Shown here: positions 8,908 to 17,843 of the stretch, piece by piece
Layout: the number at the start of each line of letters is the position of its first letter
Numbering within the stretch: the first letter of the stretch is position 1
From: CAZCDS01 sp964497585
Lineage (GTDB): Bacteria; Desulfobacterota; Desulfomonilia; Desulfomonilales; Desulfomonilaceae
Direction of reading: 5' to 3'
NCBI GenBank assembly: GCA_964497585.1
Contig: CAZCDS010000003.1
Location: forward strand, 186,001 to 250,000
Length of the DNA stretch: 64,000 nucleotides
The notes under the pieces: generated by a model
What the model was told of the DNA's origin: nothing
What the model saw: only the letters and a program-made list of their open reading frames with translations
The model's database searches: none
Program-made: the position numbers and the translations under genes

Positions 8908-9777
8908 ATGGCTACGAACGGCTCGAACAAGAGGCAATTCTTCAAGAAGCGAAAGCGACCAAAGTCGGGCGAAGAGTTTGCCAAGCCGCCCCGGCGAAAA
9001 GGGATGCCGATCAGCAGGATGAAGAAGGGGATATTCATCGTTCCTTCCCTGCTGACGCTTACCAGCATCTTTCTCAGTTTCTACTCGATAATCCTGGCCA
9101 TAAATGGCAAATTCACCGTGGCGGCTGCGCTCATTCTCGTTGCCGCTTTTTTTGACGGGGTAGACGGCAAGGTTGCGCGGTTGACCAAAACCACGACTCG
9201 CTTCGGGCTGGAACTGGATTCGCTGGCGGACGTGATTTCATTCGGTGTAGCCCCGGCCCTTTTGACATATCTGTGGGCGCTGGAGCCGTACGGTCGTATC
9301 GGGTGGGTGGGCTGCTTCGTATTTGTGGCCTGCGGGGCCCTGAGGTTGGCGCGGTTCAACGTTCAATCCGGCCAGATAGACCCGAAGCGCTTCAACGGCC
9401 TTCCGATCCCGGGCGCGGCGGCCATGGTGGCAACCACGGTCCTTTTCTTCCAGAAGCTGGGACTCGCGGGAGGCGACTACGCGACTCCGATACTCATTCT
9501 CACCTTTGTCCTGGCCTTTTTCATGGTGAGTGCTATCAAGTTCCACGCATTCAAGGATCTTGGGTTCGCCCGGGAGAAGCCCTTCAGCACGACCGTGGCA
9601 TTTGTTTTGATTCTTGCTCTGATAGCAGCTTCTCCCTTTATTGTGCTATTTGTGATCTCCGCGGGTTATGTCATATCGGGTCCGATTCTGACCTTGATGC
9701 TGTATCTTCGCAACAGGAAACGGGCTGCGGAGTCTCCCGAAGAGCCTGAGGAAGCTGAATCGAAAGCCACGCCATGA
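8908..9777 (+). CDS. pssA: CDP-diacylglycerol-serine O-phosphatidyltransferase
   Basis: 289 aa. It makes phosphatidylserine from CDP-diacylglycerol and serine, the substrate of psd. The CDP-alcohol phosphotransferase motif DGxxAR(x8)Gx3Dx3D is complete (DGVDGKVARLTKT, then GLELDSLADVISFG). There are about seven or eight membrane segments. The first 40 residues are a Lys/Arg-rich cytoplasmic extension (KKRKRPKSGEE, PPRRKGMP) that is longer than usual. ATG 8908 has AGGTGG six bases upstream. Both ends of the protein are highly charged. Confidence 0.94.
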   Translation: MATNGSNKRQFFKKRKRPKSGEEFAKPPRRKGMPISRMKKGIFIVPSLLTLTSIFLSFYSIILAINGKFTVAAALILVAAFFDGVDGKVARLTKTTTRFGLELDSLADVISFGVAPALLTYLWALEPYGRIGWVGCFVFVACGALRLARFNVQSGQIDPKRFNGLPIPGAAAMVATTVLFFQKLGLAGGDYATPILILTFVLAFFMVSAIKFHAFKDLGFAREKPFSTTVAFVLILALIAASPFIVLFVISAGYVISGPILTLMLYLRNRKRAAESPEEPEEAESKATP

Positions 9778-9892
9778 TTTGAGACACCTTATGACAGACC
9801 ACATCAATACGTAGCCGTGTTCGGGGACCCCGCGCGGGTTTTGCAAAAACGTGCTACCCATAGAATATTCCTGCGAATTCGCAAAAAACCTG

Positions 9893-9921
9893 TTGCACGA
9901 TTGCGCTTACTACTGCATAAT
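9893..9921 (+). promoter_or_regulatory. Sigma-70-type promoter of the CODH/ACS operon
   Basis: TTGCAC (9893-9898) and CATAAT (9916-9921) are separated by exactly 17 bases. They precede the 79-aa gene by about 110 bases and are the best promoter match in the 254-base gap after pssA. This would give an untranslated leader of about 100 bases. The palindrome GCGAATTCGC just upstream (about 9873-9882) could be an operator. Confidence 0.6.
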
Positions 9922-10031
9922 ATTGTACCCCCACCATCGCTGCGCTCTATTTCGCTAAGAAATGAGGCCGCCGGCACATTTTCGCCGACCGAATATAAGA
10001 AAAACTCGTCAGAAGGAGGAGGAGTTTGCGA

Positions 10032-10271
10032 ATGGCTGATCAACAATACGAGGAGAAAGAAAGATTTGACGGGCAGAAGGTGAAGATCCTTATGCCAACT
10101 TACGCCGCAGGTACTGATCAAGACAGTTACCAATGGAGGAGGAACATCAACATGGTTAACCTCGGGGAAGAGGGCAACCCTGTCAGCAAATACCTGAAGA
10201 CGTCGGAAAGATATTTCTACGCCGCGAATACCGAATGGTTCGGGAGCGAAAAGCGGAAGAACCCCGCCTGA
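10032..10271 (+). CDS. 79-aa protein of unknown function heading the CODH/ACS operon
   Basis: 79 aa from ATG 10032, preceded by a very strong GGAGGAGGAG ribosome binding site seven bases upstream. The sequence is hydrophilic and aromatic-rich, with no signal peptide, membrane segment or cysteines, so it is probably not a metal-cluster protein. The C-terminal half contains YLKTSERYFYAANTEWFG. It ends 68 bases before the AcsD-CooS fusion and shares its promoter, so a role in CODH/ACS expression, assembly or activity is plausible, but this rests on context alone. There is a second strong in-frame start (GGAGGAGGAAC before ATG 10152) that would give a 39-aa product. I do not recognise a family. 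Confidence 0.75.
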   Translation: MADQQYEEKERFDGQKVKILMPTYAAGTDQDSYQWRRNINMVNLGEEGNPVSKYLKTSERYFYAANTEWFGSEKRKNPA

Positions 10272-10339
10272 TCCCCACTGATTCGACAAAGCGCCATACA
10301 CATAGTGAAGAAGTCCCTAACTAGTAAGGAAGGTAGCAA

Positions 10340-13300
10340 ATGGCTGAACTGCCAAAGGTAAAGTACACAGGCAAAATCCGGGAAATCAAGTTCGGTAAGC
10401 CTGGATGCGAAGTGGTTGTGGGAGGCGAGACCGGATACAACTTCTACTCATTTGAAGGTAAGACCCCGAATATTCCCAAGCTCGCACTCCAGGTTCTGGA
10501 CATCGAACCCGAAGAATGGGCCGACGAGGCTCTCGCTCCTTTTAAGGACGTCCTGGGAGACCCGGTGGCATGGGCCAAGAAATGCGTCGACGAATACAAG
10601 GCCGATATTGTGACCCTCTGGCTCTCCGGCACCGATCCCAACGGTCAAGACCTTCCCGCGGACAAGGCCGCCGAGGTGAGCAAGAAGGTGGCAGAGGCGA
10701 TCAATGTCCCGCTAATCGTATGGGGAACCTCCAGCGATGACAAGAACACCGAGGTCTTCAAGGCGGTATGCGAGGCCTGCGAGGGGCTCAACTTGGTTAT
10801 CGGTCCTGTCACCGAGAATAACTACAAACAGGTCGGTGCTGCCGCGATCGCCTACAAGCACGTGGTTGCTGCGAACTCGCCTATTGACATCAATCTTGCC
10901 AAGCAACTCAATATTCTGCTCGAGAATCTCGGCGTGCCGGAGGACAAGATACTGGTCGACCCGACTACCGGTGGAGTCGGCTACGGAATGGAGTATTGCT
11001 ACTCCATCATGGAAAGGATCCGCCAGGCCGCGCTCACCCAGAACGACGACAAGCTCCAGTATCCCATCATCAACAACATAGCCGAGGAAGTTTGGAAGAC
11101 GAAGGAAGCCAAGCTCTCCACGGAAGAGGACCCCAAACTCGGTGATGCGGGCGTGCGAGGCATCAATCTGGAGATCATTACTGCGGTGAGCTGCTTGCAG
11201 GGAGGATCGGACCTCCTCATCCTCAGACATCCCAAGACGCTCGAGCATGTGCGAAAATATCTCTCCGACATCATGATCGAAACCGATTTGGAGTCCATGG
11301 GCGTAGATATGTCGCTCGCCGCGGCGGAGGATAAGCCTGCACCAGCAGCCAAGCCCGCCCCGGCGAAGAAGCCCGCGCCGAAGAAAAAGCCTGCCCCCAA
11401 GAAGGCGAAACCAGCACCGAAGGAGGCTGAGAAACCGGCGCCTAAGGAGGCTAAGAAGCCGGCGCCCAAGGCTGAAGCTCCCAAAGAAGCTGAGGCGGAA
11501 GCCCCTCCGAAACCCGAGGCTCCCCCGAAGCCCGAGAAACCCGCCGCTGCACCTGTCGTCGCAGCAGACACGGCAAAGGAGGATAAGGATCTCATAATGG
11601 CAAATCTGACGACGGAAGACATTCAAAGCCTGAAAGAGCTGGCGGGCGTTTTCAAGACGGTCAAGAACATTGCCGCCGGCCTGGGTAAGATAGTATCGGG
11701 CGAAGCTCCCGCCGCCGCTCCCGCTGCCCCCGCGGCCGCACCCGCAGCGCCGGTTGTGGCGCCCCCGCCCAAGAAGAAGGAACTCGAGCCCGCGGATTGG
11801 ACAAAGCACACCATCGATCCGGTTACCCTCGAAGGGCTCAAAATAGCGGACCGAGAGGGCTATTCAACCGCATTTCACCGTTCCCGCACCATGACCGCCT
11901 GTCCCATAGGAAAGGGCGGCACCTGCTGCAGGATCTGTAACATGGGTCCCTGCCGGGTAATCCCGCCGAAGGGCCGTGAAGAGACACCGGAAGAACGCAA
12001 GAAGAGGTGCGGTCTCTGCGGCGCCACCCCCGAAACCATTGCGGCCCGAAATTTCGCGAGGATGGTCGCAGCCGGCGCCGCGGCCCATAGCGATCACGGC
12101 CGCCATGTGGCACACACCTTCCTGCACGCGGCCAAAGGTGAGCTTCCCGACTACCAGATCAAAGACATTCCCAAACTCCTCGCGGTGGCCATGGACTTCG
12201 GCGTGGAGACCGAGGGGAGGGAGATCAAGGAAATTGCCGTTGAAGTCGGTGAGAAGGCCCTCGCAGAGTACGGCCAGCAGGACGGCGAGATCGCCTTCGT
12301 CAAACGCGCTCCGCTGAAGCGCCAGGAAATCTGGCGGAAAGAGGGCGTGGTTCCTCCGGGGATCGATCGCCCCGTTGTCGAAGTCATGCACATGACTCAC
12401 ATGGGCGTCAACCAGGAGATGGAGCATATCGTCCGGCTGGCGACCAAGTGCGCCCTGGCCGACGGATGGGGTGGCTCAATGATCGGAACCGACCTTTCGG
12501 ATATCCTCTACGGAACACCTGTCCCCATTCTCGGCAAAGTGAACCTCGGGTGCATGAAAGAGGATACCGTCAATATCATTGTTCACGGGCATGAGCCCTC
12601 CCTCTCCATGGTCATCGTTCAGGCTGTTCAGGACCCCGAGATGATCGAGTATGCCAAAAGCAAGGGTGCGACTGGCGGGATCAGCCTCGGAGGGATCTGC
12701 TGCACCTCAAACGAGATCCTCATGAGGCATGGTATTCCCATTGCGGGCAACTATCTCCAGCAGGAGATGGCGATCATCACGGGCGCGCTCGATTCGATGG
12801 TTGTGGATGTCCAGTGCATCATGCAGGGTGTGGCCGAGCTGGCGAAGTGTTTCCACACCCAGATCGTGACCACGAGCCCGATCGCAAAAATGCAAGGGGC
12901 GTACAAGCATTATGATTTCGATGAGGCTAAGGCGCTTGAGACTGCCCGAGAAATAGTCCGCGACGCCTGTGACAACTACGTCAACCGAGACAAGAGCAAA
13001 ATCTCGATCCCGACCGAACAGCAGGATATGGTCGTCGGCTTCAGCCACGAGACCATAAACTACATGCTTGGCGGGATGTTCCGGGCCAGCTACCGGCCCC
13101 TCAACGACAATATCATAAACGGCAAGATCCGCGGCCTGGCAGGTATCGTCGGCTGCGGCAACGCCCGCATCAAACACGACGAGCTGCACGTTGTCCTGGC
13201 TAAGGAACTCATCAAGAACGACGTGCTCGTACTCACCACCGGCTGTTCGGCCATTGCACTCGGGAAAGCGGGATTGCTCACGCCTGAAGCAGCACACAAA

Positions 13301-13765
13301 TATGGTGGAGCGGGCCTGGCGGAGGTCTGTGAGACCGTCGGCATTCCGCCCGTGCTGCACATGGGCTCCTGCGTCGACAACAGCCGTATCCTCGTGGCTG
13401 CGACCGCGGTGGTCAGGGACGGCGGTCTCGGCGATGACATTAGCGACGTTCCCGCCGTGGGTGTGGCTCCCGAGTGGATGAGCGAAAAGGCCGTCTCAAT
13501 CGGCCAGTATTTCGTAGCGTCGGGGGCATACGTCCTCTTCGGTGTGGGATTTCCCACGATCAACGAGGACGTCTGCACGAACTATCTCTTCAAGGATATC
13601 GAACACGTGTACGGCGGCAGGTGGGATTTCGTGGAGAAGGATCCCTATGAGATGGCCAAGAGATGCCTGGCCCACATCGACGCAAAGAGACAAGCACTCG
13701 GTATCGACAAGGCCAGAGAGCGCGTGCTCATGGATATGGCGATGCGCCGCGAACTGGGCGAGTAA
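10340..13765 (+). CDS. Fusion of CFeSP small subunit (AcsD/CdhD) with CO dehydrogenase (CooS/AcsA)
   Basis: 1141 aa, two enzymes in one frame. Residues 1 to about 325 match the small (delta) subunit of the corrinoid iron-sulfur protein, with the TIM-barrel stretches SPIDINLAKQLNILLENLG and GVGYGMEYCYSIMERIR. Residues about 330-415 are a Lys/Pro/Ala-rich linker of repeated KPAPKEA-type units. From about residue 420 a short helix is followed by a second Pro/Ala stretch. From about 480 to the end is a Ni-Fe-S CO dehydrogenase: the cluster B/D cysteines are in GGTCCRICNMGPCR and RCGLCGAT, AAAHSDHGRHVAH follows, and the C-cluster regions are SLGGICCTSNE, VGCGNARIKHDE and MGSCVDNSR. ATG 10340 follows AAGGAAGG. 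CODH reduces CO2 to CO for acetyl-CoA synthase; AcsD with AcsC carries the methyl group. Normally these are separate genes. Confidence 0.93.
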   Translation: MAELPKVKYTGKIREIKFGKPGCEVVVGGETGYNFYSFEGKTPNIPKLALQVLDIEPEEWADEALAPFKDVLGDPVAWAKKCVDEYKADIVTLWLSGTDPNGQDLPADKAAEVSKKVAEAINVPLIVWGTSSDDKNTEVFKAVCEACEGLNLVIGPVTENNYKQVGAAAIAYKHVVAANSPIDINLAKQLNILLENLGVPEDKILVDPTTGGVGYGMEYCYSIMERIRQAALTQNDDKLQYPIINNIAEEVWKTKEAKLSTEEDPKLGDAGVRGINLEIITAVSCLQGGSDLLILRHPKTLEHVRKYLSDIMIETDLESMGVDMSLAAAEDKPAPAAKPAPAKKPAPKKKPAPKKAKPAPKEAEKPAPKEAKKPAPKAEAPKEAEAEAPPKPEAPPKPEKPAAAPVVAADTAKEDKDLIMANLTTEDIQSLKELAGVFKTVKNIAAGLGKIVSGEAPAAAPAAPAAAPAAPVVAPPPKKKELEPADWTKHTIDPVTLEGLKIADREGYSTAFHRSRTMTACPIGKGGTCCRICNMGPCRVIPPKGREETPEERKKRCGLCGATPETIAARNFARMVAAGAAAHSDHGRHVAHTFLHAAKGELPDYQIKDIPKLLAVAMDFGVETEGREIKEIAVEVGEKALAEYGQQDGEIAFVKRAPLKRQEIWRKEGVVPPGIDRPVVEVMHMTHMGVNQEMEHIVRLATKCALADGWGGSMIGTDLSDILYGTPVPILGKVNLGCMKEDTVNIIVHGHEPSLSMVIVQAVQDPEMIEYAKSKGATGGISLGGICCTSNEILMRHGIPIAGNYLQQEMAIITGALDSMVVDVQCIMQGVAELAKCFHTQIVTTSPIAKMQGAYKHYDFDEAKALETAREIVRDACDNYVNRDKSKISIPTEQQDMVVGFSHETINYMLGGMFRASYRPLNDNIINGKIRGLAGIVGCGNARIKHDELHVVLAKELIKNDVLVLTTGCSAIALGKAGLLTPEAAHKYGGAGLAEVCETVGIPPVLHMGSCVDNSRILVAATAVVRDGGLGDDISDVPAVGVAPEWMSEKAVSIGQYFVASGAYVLFGVGFPTINEDVCTNYLFKDIEHVYGGRWDFVEKDPYEMAKRCLAHIDAKRQALGIDKARERVLMDMAMRRELGE
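11575..11599 (+). promoter_or_regulatory. In-frame internal ribosome binding site and start codon at the AcsD-CooS junction
   Basis: AAAGGAGGATAAGG (11575-11588) lies just upstream of ATG 11597, which is codon 420 of the fusion and in frame. Translation from here would yield a free 722-aa CO dehydrogenase with a short N-terminal extension. The purine run also encodes Lys-Glu-Asp-Lys-Asp in a Lys-rich linker, so chance cannot be excluded. The pattern is what a lost stop codon between two formerly separate genes would leave behind. Confidence 0.5.
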
Positions 13766-13849
13766 CCACTGATTCCGTGATGAACCGGGGGAGAGTTCGC
13801 CGCTCTCCTCCGTCTCAAGTTATCAAGTCTCCAGAGGAGGATATTCACT

Positions 13850-16057
13850 GTGTCCAAAATCATAGCAGCCAACGTCATAGCCGGTGCTCACAAGGTCTAC
13901 GAGAAGGCCAGGAAGCAGTACGAGAAGGCTGTCAAGAAGCATGGGAAGAAGAAAGAAATCGCCTTCCCCAACACCGGCTACTACTTGCCGGTCATCTACG
14001 GAATCCTCGGCTATCCGGTCAAGACGCTTGGGGATGCCGGGGTTGTGCTGGACCAATCCGAGAAATTACTCCCGGCTCCCGTCCGCGAGAAAACCCACCT
14101 GCCCTACCTCGGGCCGGTACTAGACGCGGGCATGGCGAGTCTTTTCAATTACGAAATCATCGAGGCAATTCGCTACGTGGAAGACCCGGACTTCTATCTT
14201 CCCGCAGAAGACCCCACCGACGACAAGCTCTGGCTCGGCGCTGCCGACGATGTAATCCTGAGAAAGCGCGGGGTGGAGTTCGTCGACGGTACGGCTCCCG
14301 GGTTTGCAGCAGTCGTAGGATCCGCGCCCTCCAAAGAGGTCGCCGCGGAGATGGCACTCGAGTTGCAGAAGAAGAACCTGTACGTCTTCATGGCTGCGGA
14401 TTATGCGGGGACCAGCTTCTCCCAACAGCTCGTGGACGCTGGGGTTCAGGTCGGTTGGCCCACGCGATTGGTTCCCTTCGGGCCGGACATCTCTTCCGCG
14501 ATCTTCGCGCTTGGGTTCGCCACCCGTGCCGCGCTGAGCTTTGGTGGCGTGCAGCCGGGCGATTATCGCCAGGTCCTCATCTATAACAAGGACCGTGTCT
14601 TCGCGTTCGTTCTCGCCTTGGGCGATGTCACCGACGAATGGTACGCGGCCGCTGCAGGAGCTATCAACTACGGCTTCCCCACTATCGCGGATACCCCGAT
14701 TCCGCAAATCCTGCCGACAGGCGTATGCACATACGAGCACGTCATCTCCAACATCCCGCACAACGAAATGGTCAACAAGGCGGTCGAGGTCAGGGGTCTC
14801 AAGGTGACGGTGACGGAGGTCCCCGTTCCCGTCGCGTACGGTCCCGCGTTCGAGGGTGAGCGGATCCGAGGGGAAGACATCTTCATGGAAGCTGGCGGTG
14901 GCAAGACCCAGGCCGTTGAGCTGACCGTCATGAAGGAGATGGACGAAGTCGAGGACGGCAAGGTCGAACTGATCGGACCGGACCTGAAGGACATTGAGGC
15001 GGGCACGAGACTGCCGTTGGGAATTCTCGTCGAGGTCGCCGGCCGAAAGATGCAGAGCGACTTCGAACCGATTCTCGAGCGCCAGATCCACCACCTCATC
15101 AACTACGCCCAAGGTTTGATGCACATAGGCCAGAGGGACATCGCCTGGGTGCGCATCGGCAAGGGCGCGATCGAGAAGGGCTTCACCCTGTCGCACATCG
15201 GATCGATCCTCCACGCCAAGTACCACCAGGACTTCGGATCGGTGCTCGACAAGGTGCAGGTGAAGATCTTCACGGAACAGGCGGACGTGGACAAGCTTCT
15301 CGCTCGGGCAAGAGACACCTACGCAGCGAGAGACGCTCGTGTCGAGGGCATGACCGACGAAGACGAGGAAATCTTCTACTCATGCACGCTCTGCCAGAGC
15401 TTCGCGCCGTCTCACGTCTGCGTCGTCACGCCCGAGAGGACCGGACTCTGCGGCGCGTACAACTGGCTGGACTGCAAGGCATCCTTTGAGATCAATCCCA
15501 CCGGTCCGAACCAGCCCATCGAAAAGGGCAATGTGATAGATGAACTCCTCGGCCAGTGGGAGGGCGTCAACAGCTTCGTGCAGCAGGCTTCTCGAGGCAA
15601 GGTCGAGAAGTACAACGCCTACTCGATCATGATTGACCCCATGACTTCCTGCGGTTGTTTCGAGTGTATCGCGGCGGTTCTGCCTGTGGCCAATGGCGTC
15701 ATGACCGTTGACCGGGATTACAAGGGAATGACACCCTGCGGCATGAAGTTCACCACGCTGGCGGGAAGCGCGGGCGGCGGTAATATCACACCCGGCTTCG
15801 TGGGCCACAGTAAACTCTACATCCTGTCTGCCAAATTCATCTCTGCGGAAGGTGGCATCCTGCGCCTCGTCTGGATGCCCAAGGGGCTTAAAGAGACTTT
15901 GGGCGATCGGATCAACAAGCGAGGCGATGAGCTGGGGATTTCGAACCTCGCCGACAGGATCGCGGACGAGACTGTGGGAACTACGGAGGATGAAATTCTT
16001 CCGTTCCTCCAGGAGAAGGAGCATCCAGCCCTAACCCTGGACCCGATCGTCGGCTGA
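13850..16057 (+). CDS. acsB: Acetyl-CoA synthase (CODH/ACS beta subunit)
   Basis: 735 aa from GTG 13850, with GGAGGA eight bases upstream. This is the long bacterial form, including the roughly 310-residue N-terminal domain that contacts CO dehydrogenase and that the archaeal CdhC lacks. The A-cluster cysteines are visible: YSCTLCQSFAPSHVC, GLCGAYNWLDC and TSCGCFECI. GMKFTTLAGSAGGG near the C-terminus is also family-typical. The enzyme condenses a methyl group from the corrinoid protein, CO from CODH and CoA to acetyl-CoA, using a Ni-Ni-[4Fe4S] centre. It lies 84 bases after the fusion gene. Confidence 0.97.
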   Translation: MSKIIAANVIAGAHKVYEKARKQYEKAVKKHGKKKEIAFPNTGYYLPVIYGILGYPVKTLGDAGVVLDQSEKLLPAPVREKTHLPYLGPVLDAGMASLFNYEIIEAIRYVEDPDFYLPAEDPTDDKLWLGAADDVILRKRGVEFVDGTAPGFAAVVGSAPSKEVAAEMALELQKKNLYVFMAADYAGTSFSQQLVDAGVQVGWPTRLVPFGPDISSAIFALGFATRAALSFGGVQPGDYRQVLIYNKDRVFAFVLALGDVTDEWYAAAAGAINYGFPTIADTPIPQILPTGVCTYEHVISNIPHNEMVNKAVEVRGLKVTVTEVPVPVAYGPAFEGERIRGEDIFMEAGGGKTQAVELTVMKEMDEVEDGKVELIGPDLKDIEAGTRLPLGILVEVAGRKMQSDFEPILERQIHHLINYAQGLMHIGQRDIAWVRIGKGAIEKGFTLSHIGSILHAKYHQDFGSVLDKVQVKIFTEQADVDKLLARARDTYAARDARVEGMTDEDEEIFYSCTLCQSFAPSHVCVVTPERTGLCGAYNWLDCKASFEINPTGPNQPIEKGNVIDELLGQWEGVNSFVQQASRGKVEKYNAYSIMIDPMTSCGCFECIAAVLPVANGVMTVDRDYKGMTPCGMKFTTLAGSAGGGNITPGFVGHSKLYILSAKFISAEGGILRLVWMPKGLKETLGDRINKRGDELGISNLADRIADETVGTTEDEILPFLQEKEHPALTLDPIVG

Positions 16058-16090
16058 TCCGTAGCAAACGGGCAGAACAGGATACAATCG

Positions 16091-16122
16091 CGAGGGGGCG
16101 CACTATCTCGCACGCCCCCTTG
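16091..16122 (+). terminator. Hairpin between acsB and acsC (attenuator or RNA-processing site)
   Basis: AGGGGGCG (16093-16100) pairs perfectly with CGCCCCCT (16113-16120), with two further closing pairs and a 12-base loop. It is followed by a moderately T-rich stretch (GTTGTTATTCTTT at about 16131-16143) but no uninterrupted T-run. It may act as a partial terminator or a stabilising 3' end, setting acsB and acsC levels apart. Confidence 0.5.
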
Positions 16123-16181
16123 CTCGTCGGTTGTTATTCTTTAAAGAACCAGTCAGTAGCTGCCTGGGGAGGTCTTAGTCT

Positions 16182-17522
16182 ATGGCACTATCAGGAATTC
16201 AAATCTTCAAAATGATGCCCAAGAAGAACTGTGGGGAATGTGGAGTCCCCACATGTCTCGCGTTCGCTATGAACTTGGCCGCGGGTAAAGCCGAGTTGGA
16301 AGCATGTCCCTATGTCTCCGACGAGGCCAAGGAAGCCCTCGCATCCGCATCCGCGCCTCCTATCCGAACCGTGGAGATTGGCACGGGCGACAACGCCGTC
16401 AAGACCGGCGGAGAAACGGTTCTCTTCCGCCATGAAAAAACGTTCAACAATCCGACGGCCCTGGCTTGTCTTATCGCGTCGTCCGATGATGACGCCACGG
16501 TCGACGAGAAGCTCAAGGCGTTCAACGAACTCAAGTACGAACGGGTAGGACTTATACTTAAGCCCGACCTCCTCGCAGTTAAGGACGGTGGAGACCCGGC
16601 CCGCTTTGCCGCGGTCGCCAAGAAGGTCTCCGACGCAGGCGCTCCTCTCATTCTCATCAGTGAGAGCATCGACGCGTTCAAGGCAGCCCTCGCGGAAGTT
16701 GGCAAGAACAAGCCCCTGCTCTACGCAGCGACGCAAGCCAACGCAGACGAAGTCTCCGCGTTGGCCAAGGAGCATGACTGCTCACTCACCGTCAAGGCCG
16801 ACAAAGTGGGCGATGTGGCTAAACTCAGCAAGAAGATGATGGATGCGGGACACAAGGACATCGTCCTTGATACCGGCGCACGGGACGTCCCAACTCTGCT
16901 GAGAGACAATATCATGATTCGGCGTTTGGCTCTGGAGTCCCTGTATCGGCCGCTGGGCTTCCCCACCATCGTCTTCCCCTGTGAGATGGCCGACAATCCG
17001 ATGGACGAAGCTGTTGTCGCGGGAACGTTCATCTCCAAGTACGGCGGCATTGCCGTACTGAGCGACTTCCGGGGTGAGCTGCTCTTCCCACTCTTGCTGC
17101 AGCGGCTGAACATCTTCACCGATCCGCAGCGACCCATGACGACCGAGGAGGGAATCTACCCCGTCGGCAATCCGGGAGAAGACTCACCGGTCTTGATTAC
17201 AAGCAACTTCTCGCTTACATACTTCATCGTCTCCGGGGAGATCGAATCGAGCCGTGTCCCGACATGGCTGCTCGTGCAGAATACCGACGGCCTATCAGTG
17301 CTCACCGCTTGGGCGGCCGGCAAGTTTGTTGCCGACCTGATCGGACCGTTCGTGAAGAAGTCGGGCATAGAGGAAAAAACCAAACAGAGGACAATCGTTA
17401 TACCGGGAGCGGCCGCGGTCATCAGCGGCGACCTGGAAGAGGAGTTGCCTGATTGGACAGTGGCTATCGGACCAAGGGAGGGTGCGCACATTCCAGCATA
17501 CCTCCGGCAGAACTATCTGTAG
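16182..17522 (+). CDS. acsC: Corrinoid iron-sulfur protein large subunit (gamma)
   Basis: 446 aa. With AcsD it forms the corrinoid iron-sulfur protein that carries the methyl group to acetyl-CoA synthase. The N-terminal [4Fe-4S] module has the CX2CX4CX16C spacing (C17, C20, C25, C42) in KKNCGECGVPTCLAF. A TIM-barrel methyltransferase-like middle and a C-terminal corrinoid-binding domain follow (VLTAWAAGKFVADLIGPF, then IPGAAAVISGDLEEELP). ATG 16182 follows GGGGAGGT. It begins 124 bases after acsB, beyond a hairpin. Confidence 0.96.
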   Translation: MALSGIQIFKMMPKKNCGECGVPTCLAFAMNLAAGKAELEACPYVSDEAKEALASASAPPIRTVEIGTGDNAVKTGGETVLFRHEKTFNNPTALACLIASSDDDATVDEKLKAFNELKYERVGLILKPDLLAVKDGGDPARFAAVAKKVSDAGAPLILISESIDAFKAALAEVGKNKPLLYAATQANADEVSALAKEHDCSLTVKADKVGDVAKLSKKMMDAGHKDIVLDTGARDVPTLLRDNIMIRRLALESLYRPLGFPTIVFPCEMADNPMDEAVVAGTFISKYGGIAVLSDFRGELLFPLLLQRLNIFTDPQRPMTTEEGIYPVGNPGEDSPVLITSNFSLTYFIVSGEIESSRVPTWLLVQNTDGLSVLTAWAAGKFVADLIGPFVKKSGIEEKTKQRTIVIPGAAAVISGDLEEELPDWTVAIGPREGAHIPAYLRQNYL

Positions 17523-17843
17523 AAGGTGCTGAATTCGTTCCGGACTGGGGAGAGGACTCACTGCTGGGGATCGCCCGCGGTCCGGTCCGGTAGCTTGGGA
17601 AACAGCCCGGATGGCAAGGCATTTCGAGCGTTTCGTTATCGCGAAGCGGGTTGGAAGTGCCCGCTCTCCCGGAAGAGGGTACGACGACCACGTCCCTTGA
17701 GTGGTCGTCATGCAAGCAACCGTTTGGGTTCCATATCAAAGGGAATCGGTGTCAAACCGGCTTATCATCGCCTGCTGGAGCCGGGCCGTTTACAATGGGG
17801 TTCCTTGCAGGGACAGGAGTCAAACTAGTAGGAGGTATGTTCC
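17523..17843 (+). promoter_or_regulatory. Long acsC-acsE spacer with a strong hairpin
   Basis: 321 bases with no supported gene, unusually long within this operon. GACGACCAC (17683-17691) and GTGGTCGTC (17701-17709) form a perfect 9-bp stem with a 9-base loop. Other G/C-rich segments around 17560-17650 may also fold. I looked for the B12-box and the conserved core of a cobalamin riboswitch, because the next gene acts on a corrinoid protein, and did not find them. The region may hold an internal promoter or a regulatory leader; neither can be shown. Confidence 0.45.

Noticed and set aside
17523..17843. Cobalamin riboswitch before acsE
   Set aside because: Expected from context but neither the B12 box nor the conserved four-way core could be found.
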